Shown here: positions 20,293-36,497 of the stretch, piece after piece
Layout: every line of letters begins with the position of its first letter
Position numbering within the stretch: position 1 is the stretch's first letter
Origin: Amaranthus tricolor
Lineage: Eukaryota > Streptophyta > Magnoliopsida > Caryophyllales > Amaranthaceae
Assembly (NCBI RefSeq): GCF_026212465.1
Contig: NC_080051.1
Location: 397,001 to 461,000, forward strand
Length of the DNA: 64,000 nt
Direction: 5' to 3'
Notes under the pieces: model-generated
Databases searched by the model: none
Seen by the model: the letters and a program-made list of their open reading frames with translations, nothing else
What the model was told of the DNA's origin: nothing
Made by a program: the position numbers and the translations under genes

Positions 20293-22112
20293 TCAATGAT
20301 CAATGAAGAATGAACAAGGATCAATGATCAAAGAAGAATGAACGATGAAGAATGAACAAGGTTCAATGATCAATGAAGAATGAACGATGAAGAATGAACA
20401 AGCATTAATGGTCAATGACGAATGAACGATGAAGAATGAACAAGGATCAATGATCAATGAAGAATGAACGATGAAGAATGAACAAGGATTAATGGTCAAT
20501 GACGAATGAACGATGAAGAATGAACAAGGATCAATGATTAATGAAGAATGAACGATGAAGAATGAACAAGGATCAATGATAAATGAAAAATGAACGATGA
20601 AGAATGAATAAGGATCAATGATCAATGACGAATGAACGATGAAGAATGAACAAGGATCAATGATCAATGAAGAATGAACGATGAAGAATGAACAAGGAGT
20701 AATGGTCAATGACGAATGAACGATGAAAAATGAACAAGGATCAATGATCAATGACGAATGAACGATGAAGAATGAACAAGGATCAATGATCAATGAAGAA
20801 TGAACGATGAAGAATGAACAAGGATTAATGATCAATGAAGAATGAACGATGAAGAATGAACAAGGAACAATGATCAATGAAGAATGAACAAGGATTAATG
20901 GTCAATGAAGAATGAACGATGAAGAATGAACAAGGATCAATGGTCAATGAAGAATGAACGATGAAGAATGAACAAGGATCAATGATCAATGAAGAATGAA
21001 CAAGGATCAATGATCAAAGAAGAATGAACGATGAAGAATGAACAAGGATCAATGATCAATGAAGAATGAACGATGAAGAATGAACAAGAAGTAATGGTCA
21101 ATGACGACAGAACGATGAAGAATGAACAGGGATCAATGATCAATGACGAATGAACGATGAAGAATGAACAAGGATCAATGATCAATGAAGAATGATCGAT
21201 GAAGAATGAACAAGGATCAATGATCAATGACGAATGAACGATGAAGAATGAACAAGGATCAATGATTAATGAAGAATGAACAAGGATCAATGATCAAAGA
21301 AGAATGAACGATGAAGAATGAACAAGGTTCAATGATTAATGAAGAATGAACGATGAAGAATGAACAAGGATTAATGGTCAATGACGAATGAACGATGAAG
21401 AATGAACAAGGATCAATGATCAATAAAGAATGAACGATGACGAATGAACAAGGATCAATGATAAATGAAAAATGAACGATGAAGAATGAATAAGGATCAA
21501 TGATCAATGAAGAATGAACGATGAAGAATGAACAAGGAGTAATGGTCAATGACGAATGAACGATGAAGAATGAACAAGGATCAATGATCAATGACGAATG
21601 AACGATAGAGAATGAACAAGGATCAATGATCAATGAAGAATGAACGATGAAGAATGAACAAGGATCAATGATCAATGAAGAATGAACGATGCAGAATGAA
21701 CAAGGAACAATGATCAATGAAGAATGATCGATGAAGAATGAACAAGGATTAATGGTCAATGAAGAATGAACGATGAAGAATGAACAAGGATCAATGGTCA
21801 ATGAAGAATGAACGATGAAGAATGAACAAGGATCAATGATCAATGAAGAATGAACAAGGATCAATGATCAAAGAAGAATGAACGATGAAGAATGAACAAG
21901 GATCAATGATCAATGAAGAATGAACGATGAAGAATGAACAAGGAGTAATGGTCAATGACGAATGAACGATGAAGAATGAACAAGGATCAATGATCAATGA
22001 CGAATGAACGATGAAGAATGAACAAGGATCAATGATCAATGAAGAATGAACGATGAAGAATAAACAAGGATCAATGATCAATGACGAATGAACGATGAAG
22101 AATGAACAAGGA
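20293..22112 (+). repeat. Domain A higher-order unit S2 (1,820 bp)
   Basis: Second short unit. It shares GATAGAG (near 21605) and the GAATAAAC variant (T at 22061) with S1. A private C-to-T change near 20539 distinguishes it from S1, so the copies have begun to diverge. GACGACA lies at 21103. Confidence 0.75.
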
Positions 22113-24954
22113 TCAATGATCAATGAAGAATGAACAAGGATCAATGATCAAAGAAGAATGAACGATGAAGAATGAACAAGGTTCAATGATCAATGAAGAA
22201 TGAATGATGAAGAATGAACAAGGATTAATGGTCAATGACGAATGAACGATGAAGAATGAACAAGGATCAATGATCAATGAAGAATGAACGATGAAGAATG
22301 AACAAGGATTAATGGTCAATGACGAATGAACGATGAAGAATGAACAAGGATCAATGATCAATGAAGAATGAACGATGAAGAATGAACAAGGATCAATGAT
22401 AAATGAAAAATGAACGATGAAGAATGAATAAGGATCAATGATCAATGACGAATGAACGATGAAGAATGAACAAGGATCAATGATCAATGAAGAATGAACG
22501 ATGAAGAATGAACAAGGAGTAATGGTCAATGACGAATGAACGATGAAGAATGAACAAGGATCAATGATCAATGACGAATGAACGATGAAGAATGAACAAG
22601 GATCAATGATCAATGAAGAATGAACGATGAAGAATGAACAAGGATCAATGATCAATGAAGAATGAACGATGCAGAATGAACAAGGAACAATGATCAATGA
22701 AGAATGATCGATGAAGAATGAACAAGGATTAATGGTCAATGAAGAATGAACGATGAAGAATGAACAAGGATCAATGGTCAATGAAGAATGAACGATGAAG
22801 AATGAACAAGGATCAATGATCAATGAAGAATGAACAAGGATCAATGATCAAAGAAGAATGAACGATGAAGAATGAACAAGGATCAATGATCAATGAAGAA
22901 TGAACGATGAAGAATGAACAAGGAGTAATGGTCAATGACGAATGAACGATGAAGAATGAACAAGGATCAATGATCAATGACGAATGAACGATGAAGAATG
23001 AACAAGGATCAATGATCAATGAAGAATGAACGATGAAGAATGAACAAGGATCAATGATCAATGACGAATGAACGATGAAGAATGAACAAGGATCAATGAT
23101 CAATGAAGAATGAACAAGGATCAATGATCAAAGAAGAATGAACGATGAAGAATGAACAAGGTTCAATGATCAATGAAGAATGAACGATGAAGAATGAACA
23201 AGCATTAATGGTCAATGACGAATGAACGATGAAGAATGAACAAGGATCAATGATCAATGAAGAATGAACGATGAAGAATGAACAAGGATTAATGGTCAAT
23301 GACGAATGAACGATGAAGAATGAACAAGGATCAATGATCAATGAAGAATGAACGATGAAGAATGAACAAGGATCAATGATAAATGAAAAATGAACGATGA
23401 AGAATGAATAAGGATCAATGATCAATGACGAATGAACGATGAAGAATGAACAAGGATCAATGATCAATGAAGAATGAACGATGAAGAATGAACAAGGAGT
23501 AATGGTCAATGACGAATGAACGATGAAAAATGAACAAGGATCAATGATCAATGACGAATGAACGATGAAGAATGAACAAGGATCAATGATCAATGAAGAA
23601 TGAACGATGAAGAATGAACAAGGATTAATGATCAATGAAGAATGAACGATGAAGAATGAACAAGGAACAATGATCAATGAAGAATGAACAAGGATTAATG
23701 GTCAATGAAGAATGAACGATGAAGAATGAACAAGGATCAATGGTCAATGAAGAATGAACGATGAAGAATGAACAAGGATCAATGATCAATGAAGAATGAA
23801 CAAGGATCAATGATCAAAGAAGAATGAACGATGAAGAATGAACAAGGATCAATGATCAATGAAGAATGAACGATGAAGAATGAACAAGAAGTAATGGTCA
23901 ATGACGACAGAACGATGAAGAATGAACAGGGATCAATGATCAATGACGAATGAACGATGAAGAATGAACAAGGATCAATGATCAATGAAGAATGATCGAT
24001 GAAGAATGAACAAGGATCAATGATCAATGACGAATGAACGATGAAGAATGAACAAGGATCAATGATTAATGAAGAATGAACAAGGATCAATGATCAAAGA
24101 AGAATGAACGATGAAGAATGAACAAGGTTCAATGATTAATGAAGAATGAACGATGAAGAATGAACAAGGATTAATGGTCAATGACGAATGAACGATGAAG
24201 AATGAACAAGGATCAATGATCAATAAAGAATGAACGATGACGAATGAACAAGGATCAATGATAAATGAAAAATGAACGATGAAGAATGAATAAGGATCAA
24301 TGATCAATGACGAATGAACGATGAAGAATGAACAAGGATCAATGATCAATGAAGAATGAACGATGAAGAATGAACAAGGAGTAATGGTCAATGACGAATG
24401 AACGATGAAGAATGAACAAGGATCAATGATCAATGACGAATGAACGATGAAGAATGAACAAGGATCAATGATCAATGAAGAATGAACGATGAAGAATGAA
24501 CAAGGATCAATGATCAATGAAGAATGAACGATGCAGAATGAACAAGGAACAATGATCAATGAAGAATGATCGATGAAGAATGAACAAGGATTAATGGTCA
24601 ATGAAGAATGAACGATGAAGAATGAACAAGGATCAATGGTCAATGAAGAATGAACGATGAAGAATGAACAAGGATCAATGATCAATGAAGAATGAACAAG
24701 GATCAATGATCAAAGAAGAATGAACGATGAAGAATGAACAAGGATCAATGATCAATGAAGAATGAACGATGAAGAATGAACAAGGAGTAATGGTCAATGA
24801 CGAATGAACGATGAAGAATGAACAAGGATCAATGATCAATGACGAATGAACGATGAAGAATGAACAAGGATCAATGATCAATGAAGAATGAACGATGAAG
24901 AATGAACAAGGATCAATGATCAATGACGAATGAACGATGAAGAATGAACAAGGA
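22113..24954 (+). repeat. Domain A higher-order unit L3 (2,842 bp)
   Basis: Third long unit, with GACGACA at 23903. It is followed directly by another long unit, so the L-S alternation breaks here. Confidence 0.75.
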
Positions 24955-27796
24955 TCAATGATCAATGAAGAATGAACAAGGATCAATGATCAAAGAAGAA
25001 TGAACGATGAAGAATGAACAAGGTTCAATGATCAATGAAGAATGAATGATGAAGAATGAACAAGGATTAATGGTCAATGACGAATGAACGATGAAGAATG
25101 AACAAGGATCAATGATCAATGAAGAATGAACGATGAAGAATGAACAAGGATTAATGGTCAATGACGAATGAACGATGAAGAATGAACAAGGATCAATGAT
25201 CAATGAAGAATGAACGATGAAGAATGAACAAGGATCAATGATAAATGAAAAATGAACGATGAAGAATGAATAAGGATCAATGATCAATGACGAATGAACG
25301 ATGAAGAATGAACAAGGATCAATGATCAATGAAGAATGAACGATGAAGAATGAACAAGGAGTAATGGTCAATGACGAATGAACGATGAAGAATGAACAAG
25401 GATCAATGATCAATGACGAATGAACGATGAAGAATGAACAAGGATCAATGATCAATGAAGAATGAACGATGAAGAATGAACAAGGATCAATGATCAATGA
25501 AGAATGAACGATGCAGAATGAACAAGGAACAATGATCAATGAAGAATGATCGATGAAGAATGAACAAGGATTAATGGTCAATGAAGAATGAACGATGAAG
25601 AATGAACAAGGATCAATGGTCAATGAAGAATGAACGATGAAGAATGAACAAGGATCAATGATCAATGAAGAATGAACAAGGATCAATGATCAAAGAAGAA
25701 TGAACGATGAAGAATGAACAAGGATCAATGATCAATGAAGAATGAACGATGAAGAATGAACAAGGAGTAATGGTCAATGACGAATGAACGATGAAGAATG
25801 AACAAGGATCAATGATCAATGACGAATGAACGATGAAGAATGAACAAGGATCAATGATCAATGAAGAATGAACGATGAAGAATGAACAAGGATCAATGAT
25901 CAATGACGAATGAACGATGAAGAATGAACAAGGATCAATGATCAATGAAGAATGAACAAGGATCAATGATCAAAGAAGAATGAACGATGAAGAATGAACA
26001 AGGTTCAATGATCAATGAAGAATGAACGATGAAGAATGAACAAGCATTAATGGTCAATGACGAATGAACGATGAAGAATGAACAAGGATCAATGATCAAT
26101 GAAGAATGAACGATGAAGAATGAACAAGGATTAATGGTCAATGACGAATGAACGATGAAGAATGAACAAGGATCAATGATCAATGAAGAATGAACGATGA
26201 AGAATGAACAAGGATCAATGATAAATGAAAAATGAACGATGAAGAATGAATAAGGATCAATGATCAATGACGAATGAACGATGAAGAATGAACAAGGATC
26301 AATGATCAATGAAGAATGAACGATGAAGAATGAACAAGGAGTAATGGTCAATGACGAATGAACGATGAAAAATGAACAAGGATCAATGATCAATGACGAA
26401 TGAACGATGAAGAATGAACAAGGATCAATGATCAATGAAGAATGAACGATGAAGAATGAACAAGGATTAATGATCAATGAAGAATGAACGATGAAGAATG
26501 AACAAGGAACAATGATCAATGAAGAATGAACAAGGATTAATGGTCAATGAAGAATGAACGATGAAGAATGAACAAGGATCAATGGTCAATGAAGAATGAA
26601 CGATGAAGAATGAACAAGGATCAATGATCAATGAAGAATGAACAAGGATCAATGATCAAAGAAGAATGAACGATGAAGAATGAACAAGGATCAATGATCA
26701 ATGAAGAATGAACGATGAAGAATGAACAAGAAGTAATGGTCAATGACGACAGAACGATGAAGAATGAACAGGGATCAATGATCAATGACGAATGAACGAT
26801 GAAGAATGAACAAGGATCAATGATCAATGAAGAATGATCGATGAAGAATGAACAAGGATCAATGATCAATGACGAATGAACGATGAAGAATGAACAAGGA
26901 TCAATGATTAATGAAGAATGAACAAGGATCAATGATCAAAGAAGAATGAACGATGAAGAATGAACAAGGTTCAATGATTAATGAAGAATGAACGATGAAG
27001 AATGAACAAGGATTAATGGTCAATGACGAATGAACGATGAAGAATGAACAAGGATCAATGATCAATAAAGAATGAACGATGACGAATGAACAAGGATCAA
27101 TGATAAATGAAAAATGAACGATGAAGAATGAATAAGGATCAATGATCAATGACGAATGAACGATGAAGAATGAACAAGGATCAATGATCAATGAAGAATG
27201 AACGATGAAGAATGAACAAGGAGTAATGGTCAATGACGAATGAACGATGAAGAATGAACAAGGATCAATGATCAATGACGAATGAACGATGAAGAATGAA
27301 CAAGGATCAATGATCAATGAAGAATGAACGATGAAGAATGAACAAGGATCAATGATCAATGAAGAATGAACGATGCAGAATGAACAAGGAACAATGATCA
27401 ATGAAGAATGATCGATGAAGAATGAACAAGGATTAATGGTCAATGAAGAATGAACGATGAAGAATGAACAAGGATCAATGGTCAATGAAGAATGAACGAT
27501 GAAGAATGAACAAGGATCAATGATCAATGAAGAATGAACAAGGATCAATGATCAAAGAAGAATGAACGATGAAGAATGAACAAGGATCAATGATCAATGA
27601 AGAATGAACGATGAAGAATGAACAAGGAGTAATGGTCAATGACGAATGAACGATGAAGAATGAACAAGGATCAATGATCAATGACGAATGAACGATGAAG
27701 AATGAACAAGGATCAATGATCAATGAAGAATGAACGATGAAGAATGAACAAGGATCAATGATCAATGACGAATGAACGATGAAGAATGAACAAGGA
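24955..27796 (+). repeat. Domain A higher-order unit L4 (2,842 bp)
   Basis: Fourth long unit, 2,842 bp after L3, with GACGACA at 26745. The missing S unit suggests a deletion or a separate duplication of L. Confidence 0.75.
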
Positions 27797-29714
27797 TCAA
27801 TGATCAATGAAGAATGAACAAGGATCAATGATCAAAGAAGAATGAACGATGAAGAATGAACAAGGTTCAATGATCAATGAAGAATGAACGATGAAGAATG
27901 AACAAGCATTAATGGTCAATGACGAATGAACGATGAAGAATGAACAAGGATCAATGATCAATGAAGAATGAACGATGAAGAATGAACAAGGATCAATGAT
28001 AAATGAAAAATGAACGATGAAGAATGAATAAGGATCAATGATCAATGACGAATGAACGATGAAGAATGAACAAGGATCAATGATCAATGAAGAATGAACG
28101 ATGAAGAATGAACAAGGAGTAATGGTCAATGACGAATGAACGATGAAGAATGAACAAGGATCAATGATCAATGAAGAATGAACGATGAAGAATGAACAAG
28201 GATCAATGATAAATGAAAAATGAACGATGAAGAATGAATAAGGATCAATGATCAATGACGAATGAACGATGAAGAATGAACAAGGATCAATGATCAATGA
28301 AGAATGAACGATGAAGAATGAACAAGGAGTAATGGTCAATGACGAATGAACGATGAAAAATGAACAAGGATCAATGATCAATGACGAATGAACGATGAAG
28401 AATGAACAAGGATCAATGATCAATGAAGAATGAACGATGAAGAATGAACAAGGATTAATGATCAATGAAGAATGAACGATGAAGAATGAACAAGGAACAA
28501 TGATCAATGAAGAATGAACAAGGATTAATGGTCAATGAAGAATGAACGATGAAGAATGAACAAGGATCAATGGTCAATGAAGAATGAACGATGAAGAATG
28601 AACAAGGATCAATGATCAATGAAGAATGAACAAGGATCAATGATCAAAGAAGAATGAACGATGAAGAATGAACAAGGATCAATGATCAATGAAGAATGAA
28701 CGATGAAGAATGAACAAGAAGTAATGGTCAATGACGACAGAACGATGAAGAATGAACAGGGATCAATGATCAATGACGAATGAACGATGAAGAATGAACA
28801 AGGATCAATGATCAATGAAGAATGAACGATGAAGAATGAACAAGGATCAATGATCAATGACGAATGAACGATGAAGAATGAACAAGGATCAATGATTAAT
28901 GAAGAATGAACAAGGATCAATGATCAAAGAAGAATGAACGATGAAGAATGAACAAGGTTCAATGATTAATGAAGAATGAACGATGAAGAATGAACAAGGA
29001 TTAATGGTCAATGACGAATGAACGATGAAGAATGAACAAGGATCAATGATCAATGAAGAATGAACGATGACGAATGAACAAGGATCAATGATAAATGAAA
29101 AATGAACGATGAAGAATGAATAAGGATCAATGATCAATGACGAATGAACGATGAAGAATGAACAAGGATCAATGATCAATGAAGAATGAACGATGAAGAA
29201 TGAACAAGGAGTAATGGTCAATGACGAATGAACGATGAAGAATGAACAAGGATCAATGATCAATGACGAATGAACGATGAAGAATGAACAAGGATCAATG
29301 ATCAATGAAGAATGAACGATGAAGAATGAACAAGGATCAATGATAAATGAAAAATGAACGATGAAGAATGAATAAGGATCAATGATCAATGACGAATGAA
29401 CGATGAAGAATGAACAAGGATCAATGATCAATGAAGAATGAACGATGAAGAATGAACAAGGAACAATGATCAATGAAGAATGATCGATGAAGAATGAACA
29501 AGGATTAATGGTCAATGACGAATGAACGATGAAGAATGAACAAGGATCAATGATCAATGAAGAATGAACGATGAAGAATGAACAAGGATTAATGGTCAAT
29601 GATGAATGAACGATGAAGAAAGAACAAGGATCAATGATCAATTACGAATGAACGATGAAGAATGAACAAGGATCAATGATCAATGACGAATGAACGATGA
29701 AGAATGAACAAGGA
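27797..29714 (+). repeat. Domain A terminal variant segment and transition to domain B
   Basis: Begins like an S unit but has about 126 extra bp (three monomers) near 28.0-28.3 kb, moving GACGACA to 28733. It then loses the domain A order and gains the GAAGAAA and TACGAAT variants typical of domain B blocks. It is the visible junction between the two domains. Confidence 0.65.
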
Positions 29715-32700
29715 TCAATGATCAATGAAGAATGAACAAGGATCAATGATCAAAGAAGAATGAACGATGAAGAATGAACAAGGTTCAATGATCAATGAAG
29801 AATGAACGATGAAGAATGAACAAGGATTAATGGTCAATGACGAATGAACGATGAAGAATGAACAAGGATCAATGATCAATGAAGAATGAACGATGAAGAA
29901 TGAACAAGGATTAATGGTCAATGACGAATGAACGATGAAGAATGAACAAGGATCAATGATCAATGACGAATGAACGATGAAGAATGAACAAGGGTCAATG
30001 ATCAATGAAGAATGAACAAGGATCATTGATCAAAGAAGAATGAACGATGAAGAATGAACAAGGATCAATGATCAATGAAGAATGAACGATGAAGAATGAA
30101 CAAGGAGTAATGGTCAATGACGAATGAACGATGAAGAATGAACAAGGATCAATGATCAATGACGAATGAACGATGAAGAATGAACAAGGATCAATGATCA
30201 ATGTAGAATGAACAAGGATCAATGATCAACGACGAATGAACGATGAAGAATGAACAAGGAGTAATGGTCAATGAAGAATGAACAAGGATCAATGGTCAAT
30301 GACGAATGAACGATGAAGAATGAACAAGGATCAATGATCAATGACGAATGAACGATGAAGAATGAACAAGGATCAATGATCAATGACGAATGAACGATGA
30401 AGAATGAACAAGGATCAATGATCAATGAAGAATGAACAAGGATCAATGATCAAAGAAGAATGAACGATGAAGAATGAACAAGGATCAATGATCAATGAAG
30501 AATGAACGATGAAGAATGAACAAGGAGTAATGGTCAATGACGAATAAACGATGAAGAATGAACAAGGATCAATGATCAATGACGAATGAACGATGAAGAA
30601 TGAACAAGGATCAATGATCAATGAAAAATGAACAAGGATCAATGATCAATGACGAATGAACGATGAAGAATGAACAAGCATTAATGATCAATGAAGAATG
30701 AACAAGGATCAATGGTCAATGACGAATGAACGATGAAGAATGAACAAGGATCAATGATCAATGAAGAATGAACGATGAAGAATGAACAAGGATTAATGGT
30801 CAATGACGAATGAACGATGAAGAATGAACAAGGATCTATGATCAATGACGAATGAACGATGAAGAATGAACAAGGATCAATGATCAATGACGAATGAACG
30901 ATGAAGAATGAACAAGGATCAATGATCAATGAAGAATGAACAAGGATCAATGATCAAAGAAGAATGAACGATGAAGAATGAACAAGGATCAATGATCAAT
31001 GAAGAATGAACGATGAAGAATGAACAAGGATTAATGGTCAATGACGAATGAACGATGAAGAATGAACAAGGATCAATGATCAATGAAGAATGAACGATGA
31101 AGAATGAACAAGGATTAATGGTCAATGATGAATGAACGATGAAGAATGAACAAGGATCAATGATCAATTACGAATGAACGATGAAGAATGAACAAGGATC
31201 AATGATCAATGACGAATGAACGATGAAGAATGAACAAGGATCAATGATCAATGAAGAATGAACAAGGATCAATGATCAAAGAAGAATGAACGATGAAGAA
31301 TGAACAAGGTTCAATGATCAATGAAGAATGAACGATGAAGAATGAACAAGGAACAATGATCAATGAAGAATGAACAAGGATTAATGGTCAATATAGAATG
31401 AACGATGAAGAATGAACAAGGATCAATGGTCAATGAAGAATGAACAATGAAGAATGAACAAGGATCAATGATCAATGAAGAATGAACAAGGATCAATGAT
31501 CAAAGAAGAATGAACGATGAAGAATGAACAAGGATCAATGATCAATGAAGAATGAACGATGAAGAATGAACAAGAAGTAATGGTCAATGACGACAGAACG
31601 ATGAAGAATGAACAAGGATCAATGATCAATGACGAATGAACGATGAAGAATGAACAAGGATCAATGATCAATGAAGAATGAACGATGAAGAATGAACAAG
31701 GACCAATGATCAATGACGAATGAACGATGAAGAATGAACAAGGATCAATGATCAATGAAGAATGAACAAGGATCAATGATCAAAGAAGAATGAACGATGA
31801 AGAATGAACAAGGTTCAATGATTAATGAAGAATGAACGATGAAGAATGAACAAGGATTAATGGTCAATGACGAATGAACGATGAAGAATGAACAAGGATC
31901 AATGATCAATGAAGAATGAACGATGACGAATGAACAAGGATCAATGATAAATGAAAAATGAACGATGAAGAATGAATAAGGATCAATGATCAATGACGAA
32001 TGAACGATGAAGAATGAACAAGGATCAATGATCAATGAAGAATGAATGATGAAGAATGAACAAGGAGTAATGGTCAATGACGAATGAACGATGAAGAATG
32101 AACAAGGATCAATGATCAATGACGAATGAACGATGAAGAATGAACAAGGATCAATGATCAATGAAGAATGAACGATGAAGAATGAACAAGGATCAATGAT
32201 AAATGAAAAATGAACGATGAAGAATGAATAAGGATCAATGATCAATGAAGAATGAACGATGAAGAATGAACAAGGATCAATGATCAATGAAGAATGAACG
32301 ATGAAGAATGAACAAGGAACAATGATCAATGAAGAATGATCGATGAAGAATGAACAAGGATTAATGGTCAATGAAGAATGAACGATGAAGAATGAACAAG
32401 GATCAATGGTCAATGAAGAATGAACGATGAAGAATGAACAAGGATCAATGATCAATGAAGAATGAACAAGGATCAATGATCAAAGAAGAATGAACGATGA
32501 AGAATGAACAAGGATCAATGATCAATGAAGAATGAACGATGAAGAATGAACAAGGAGTAATGGTCAATGACGAATGAACGATGAAGAATGAACAAGGATC
32601 AATGATCAATGACGAATGAACGATGAAGAATGAACAAGGATCAATGATCAATGAAGAATGAACGATGACGAATGAACAAGGATCAATGATAAATGAAAAA

Positions 32701-33312
32701 TGAACGATGAAGAATGAATAAGGATCAATGATCAATGACGAATGAACGATGAAGAATGAACAAGGATCAATGATCAATGAAGAATGAACGATGAAGAATG
32801 AACAAGGAGTAATGGTCAATGACGAATGAACGATGAAGAATGAACAAGGATCAATGATCAATGACGAATGAACGATGAAGAATGAACAAGGATCAATGAT
32901 CAATGAAGAATGAACGATGAAGAATGAACAAGGATCAATGATAAATGAAAAATGAACGATGAAGAATGAATAAGGATCAATGATCAATGACGAATGAACG
33001 ATGAAGAATGAACAAGGATCAATGATCAATGAAGAATGAACGATGAAGAATGAACAAGGAACAATGATCAATGAAGAATGATCGATGAAGAATGAACAAG
33101 GATTAATGGTCAATGACGAATGAACGATGAAGAATGAACAAGGATCAATGATCAATGAAGAATGAACGATGAAGAATGAACAAGGATTAATGGTCAATGA
33201 TGAATGAACGATGAAGAAAGAACAAGGATCAATGATCAATTACGAATGAACGATGAAGAATGAACAAGGATCAATGATCAATGACGAATGAACGATGAAG
33301 AATGAACAAGGA
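29715..33312 (+). repeat. Domain B block B1 (3,598-bp period)
   Basis: 3,598 bp is 257 x 14. Rare markers GATCAAC (C at 30230) and ATAGAAT (near 31394) recur 3,598 bp later in B2. The GACGACA marker shared with domain A is at 31589, so the domains have a common origin. Confidence 0.7.
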
Positions 33313-36300
33313 TCAATGATCAATGAAGAATGAACAAGGATCAATGATCAAAGAAGAATGAACGATGAAGAATGAACAAGGTTCAATGATCAATGAAGAA
33401 TGAACGATGAAGAATGAACAAGGATTAATGGTCAATGACGAATGAACGATGAAGAATGAACAAGGATCAATGATCAATGAAGAATGAACGATGAAGAATG
33501 AACAAGGATTAATGGTCAATGACGAATGAACGATGAAGAATGAACAAGGATCAATGATCAATGACGAATGAACGATGAAGAATGAACAAGGGTCAATGAT
33601 CAATGAAGAATGAACAAGGATCATTGATCAAAGAAGAATGAACGATGAAGAATGAACAAGGATCAATGATCAATGAAGAATGAACGATGAAGAATGAACA
33701 AGGAGTAATGGTCAATGACGAATGAACGATGAAGAATGAACAAGGATCAATGATCAATGACGAATGAACGATGAAGAATGAACAAGGATCAATGATCAAT
33801 GTAGAATGAACAAGGATCAATGATCAACGACGAATGAACGATGAAGAATGAACAAGGAGTAATGGTCAATGAAGAATGAACAAGGATCAATGGTCAATGA
33901 CGAATGAACGATGAAGAATGAACAAGGATCAATGATCAATGACGAATGAACGATGAAGAATGAACAAGGATCAATGATCAATGACGAATGAACGATGAAG
34001 AATGAACAAGGATCAATGATCAATGAAGAATGAACAAGGATCAATGATCAAAGAAGAATGAACGATGAAGAATGAACAAGGATCAATGATCAATGAAGAA
34101 TGAACGATGAAGAATGAACAAGGAGTAATGGTCAATGACGAATAAACGATGAAGAATGAACAAGGATCAATGATCAATGACGAATGAACGATGAAGAATG
34201 AACAAGGATCAATGATCAATGAAAAATGAACAAGGATCAATGATCAATGACGAATGAACGATGAAGAATGAACAAGCATTAATGATCAATGAAGAATGAA
34301 CAAGGATCAATGGTCAATGACGAATGAACGATGAAGAATGAACAAGGATCAATGATCAATGAAGAATGAACGATGAAGAATGAACAAGGATTAATGGTCA
34401 ATGACGAATGAACGATGAAGAATGAACAAGGATCTATGATCAATGACGAATGAACGATGAAGAATGAACAAGGATCAATGATCAATGACGAATGAACGAT
34501 GAAGAATGAACAAGGATCAATGATCAATGAAGAATGAACAAGGATCAATGATCAAAGAAGAATGAACGATGAAGAATGAACAAGGATCAATGATCAATGA
34601 AGAATGAACGATGAAGAATGAACAAGGATTAATGGTCAATGACGAATGAACGATGAAGAATGAACAAGGATCAATGATCAATGAAGAATGAACGATGAAG
34701 AATGAACAAGGATTAATGGTCAATGATGAATGAACGATGAAGAATGAACAAGGATCAATGATCAATTACGAATGAACGATGAAGAATGAACAAGGATCAA
34801 TGATCAATGACGAATGAACGATGAAGAATGAACAAGGATCAATGATCAATGAAGAATGAACAAGGATCAATGATCAAAGAAGAATGAACGATGAAGAATG
34901 AACAAGGTTCAATGATCAATGAAGAATGAACGATGAAGAATGAACAAGGAACAATGATCAATGAAGAATGAACAAGGATTAATGGTCAATATAGAATGAA
35001 CGATGAAGAATGAACAAGGATCAATGGTCAATGAAGAATGAACAATGAAGAATGAACAAGGATCAATGATCAATGAAGAATGAACAAGGATCAATGATCA
35101 AAGAAGAATGAACGATGAAGAATGAACAAGGATCAATGATCAATGAAGAATGAACGATGAAGAATGAACAAGAAGTAATGGTCAATGACGACAGAACGAT
35201 GAAGAATGAACAAGGATCAATGATCAATGACGAATGAACGATGAAGAATGAACAAGGATCAATGATCAATGAAGAATGAACGATGAAGAATGAACAAGGA
35301 CCAATGATCAATGACGAATGAACGATGAAGAATGAACAAGGATCAATGATCAATGAAGAATGAACAAGGATCAATGATCAAAGAAGAATGAACGATGAAG
35401 AATGAACAAGGTTCAATGATTAATGAAGAATGAACGATGAAGAATGAACAAGGATTAATGGTCAATGACGAATGAACGATGAAGAATGAACAAGGATCAA
35501 TGATCAATGAAGAATGAACGATGACGAATGAACAAGGATCAATGATAAATGAAAAATGAACGATGAAGAATGAATAAGGATCAATGATCAATGACGAATG
35601 AACGATGAAGAATGAACAAGGATCAATGATCAATGAAGAATGAATGATGAAGAATGAACAAGGAGTAATGGTCAATGACGAATGAACGATGAAGAATGAA
35701 CAAGGATCAATGATCAATGACGAATGAACGATGAAGAATGAACAAGGATCAATGATCAATGAAGAATGAACGATGAAGAATGAACAAGGATCAATGATAA
35801 ATGAAAAATGAACGATGAAGAATGAATAAGGATCAATGATCAATGAAGAATGAACGATGAAGAATGAACAAGGATCAATGATCAATGAAGAATGAACGAT
35901 GAAGAATGAACAAGGAACAATGATCAATGAAGAATGATCGATGAAGAATGAACAAGGATTAATGGTCAATGAAGAATGAACGATGAAGAATGAACAAGGA
36001 TCAATGGTCAATGAAGAATGAACGATGAAGAATGAACAAGGATCAATGATCAATGAAGAATGAACAAGGATCAATGATCAAAGAAGAATGAACGATGAAG
36101 AATGAACAAGGATCAATGATCAATGAAGAATGAACGATGAAGAATGAACAAGGAGTAATGGTCAATGACGAATGAACGATGAAGAATGAACAAGGATCAA
36201 TGATCAATGACGAATGAACGATGAAGAATGAACAAGGATCAATGATCAATGACGAATGAACGATGAAGAATGAACAAGGAGTAATGGTCAATGACGAATG

Positions 36301-36497
36301 AACGATGAAGAATGAACAAGGATCAATGATCAATGAAGAATGAACGATGAAGAATGAACAAGGAGTAATGGTCAATGACGAATGAACGATGAAGAATGAA
36401 CAAGGATCAATGATCAATGACGAATGAACGATGAAGAATGAACAAGGATCAATGATCAATGAAGAATGAACAAGGATCAATGAACAAGGATTAATGG
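33313..36497 (+). repeat. Domain B block B2, copy of B1
   Basis: Matches B1 for roughly 2.8 kb (markers at 33828 and 35187), then diverges near 36.1 kb into a different variant order ending in the 7-bp phase slip near 36480. The same block recurs at 41720 with an offset of 8,407 bp (1,201 x 7). Confidence 0.7.
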
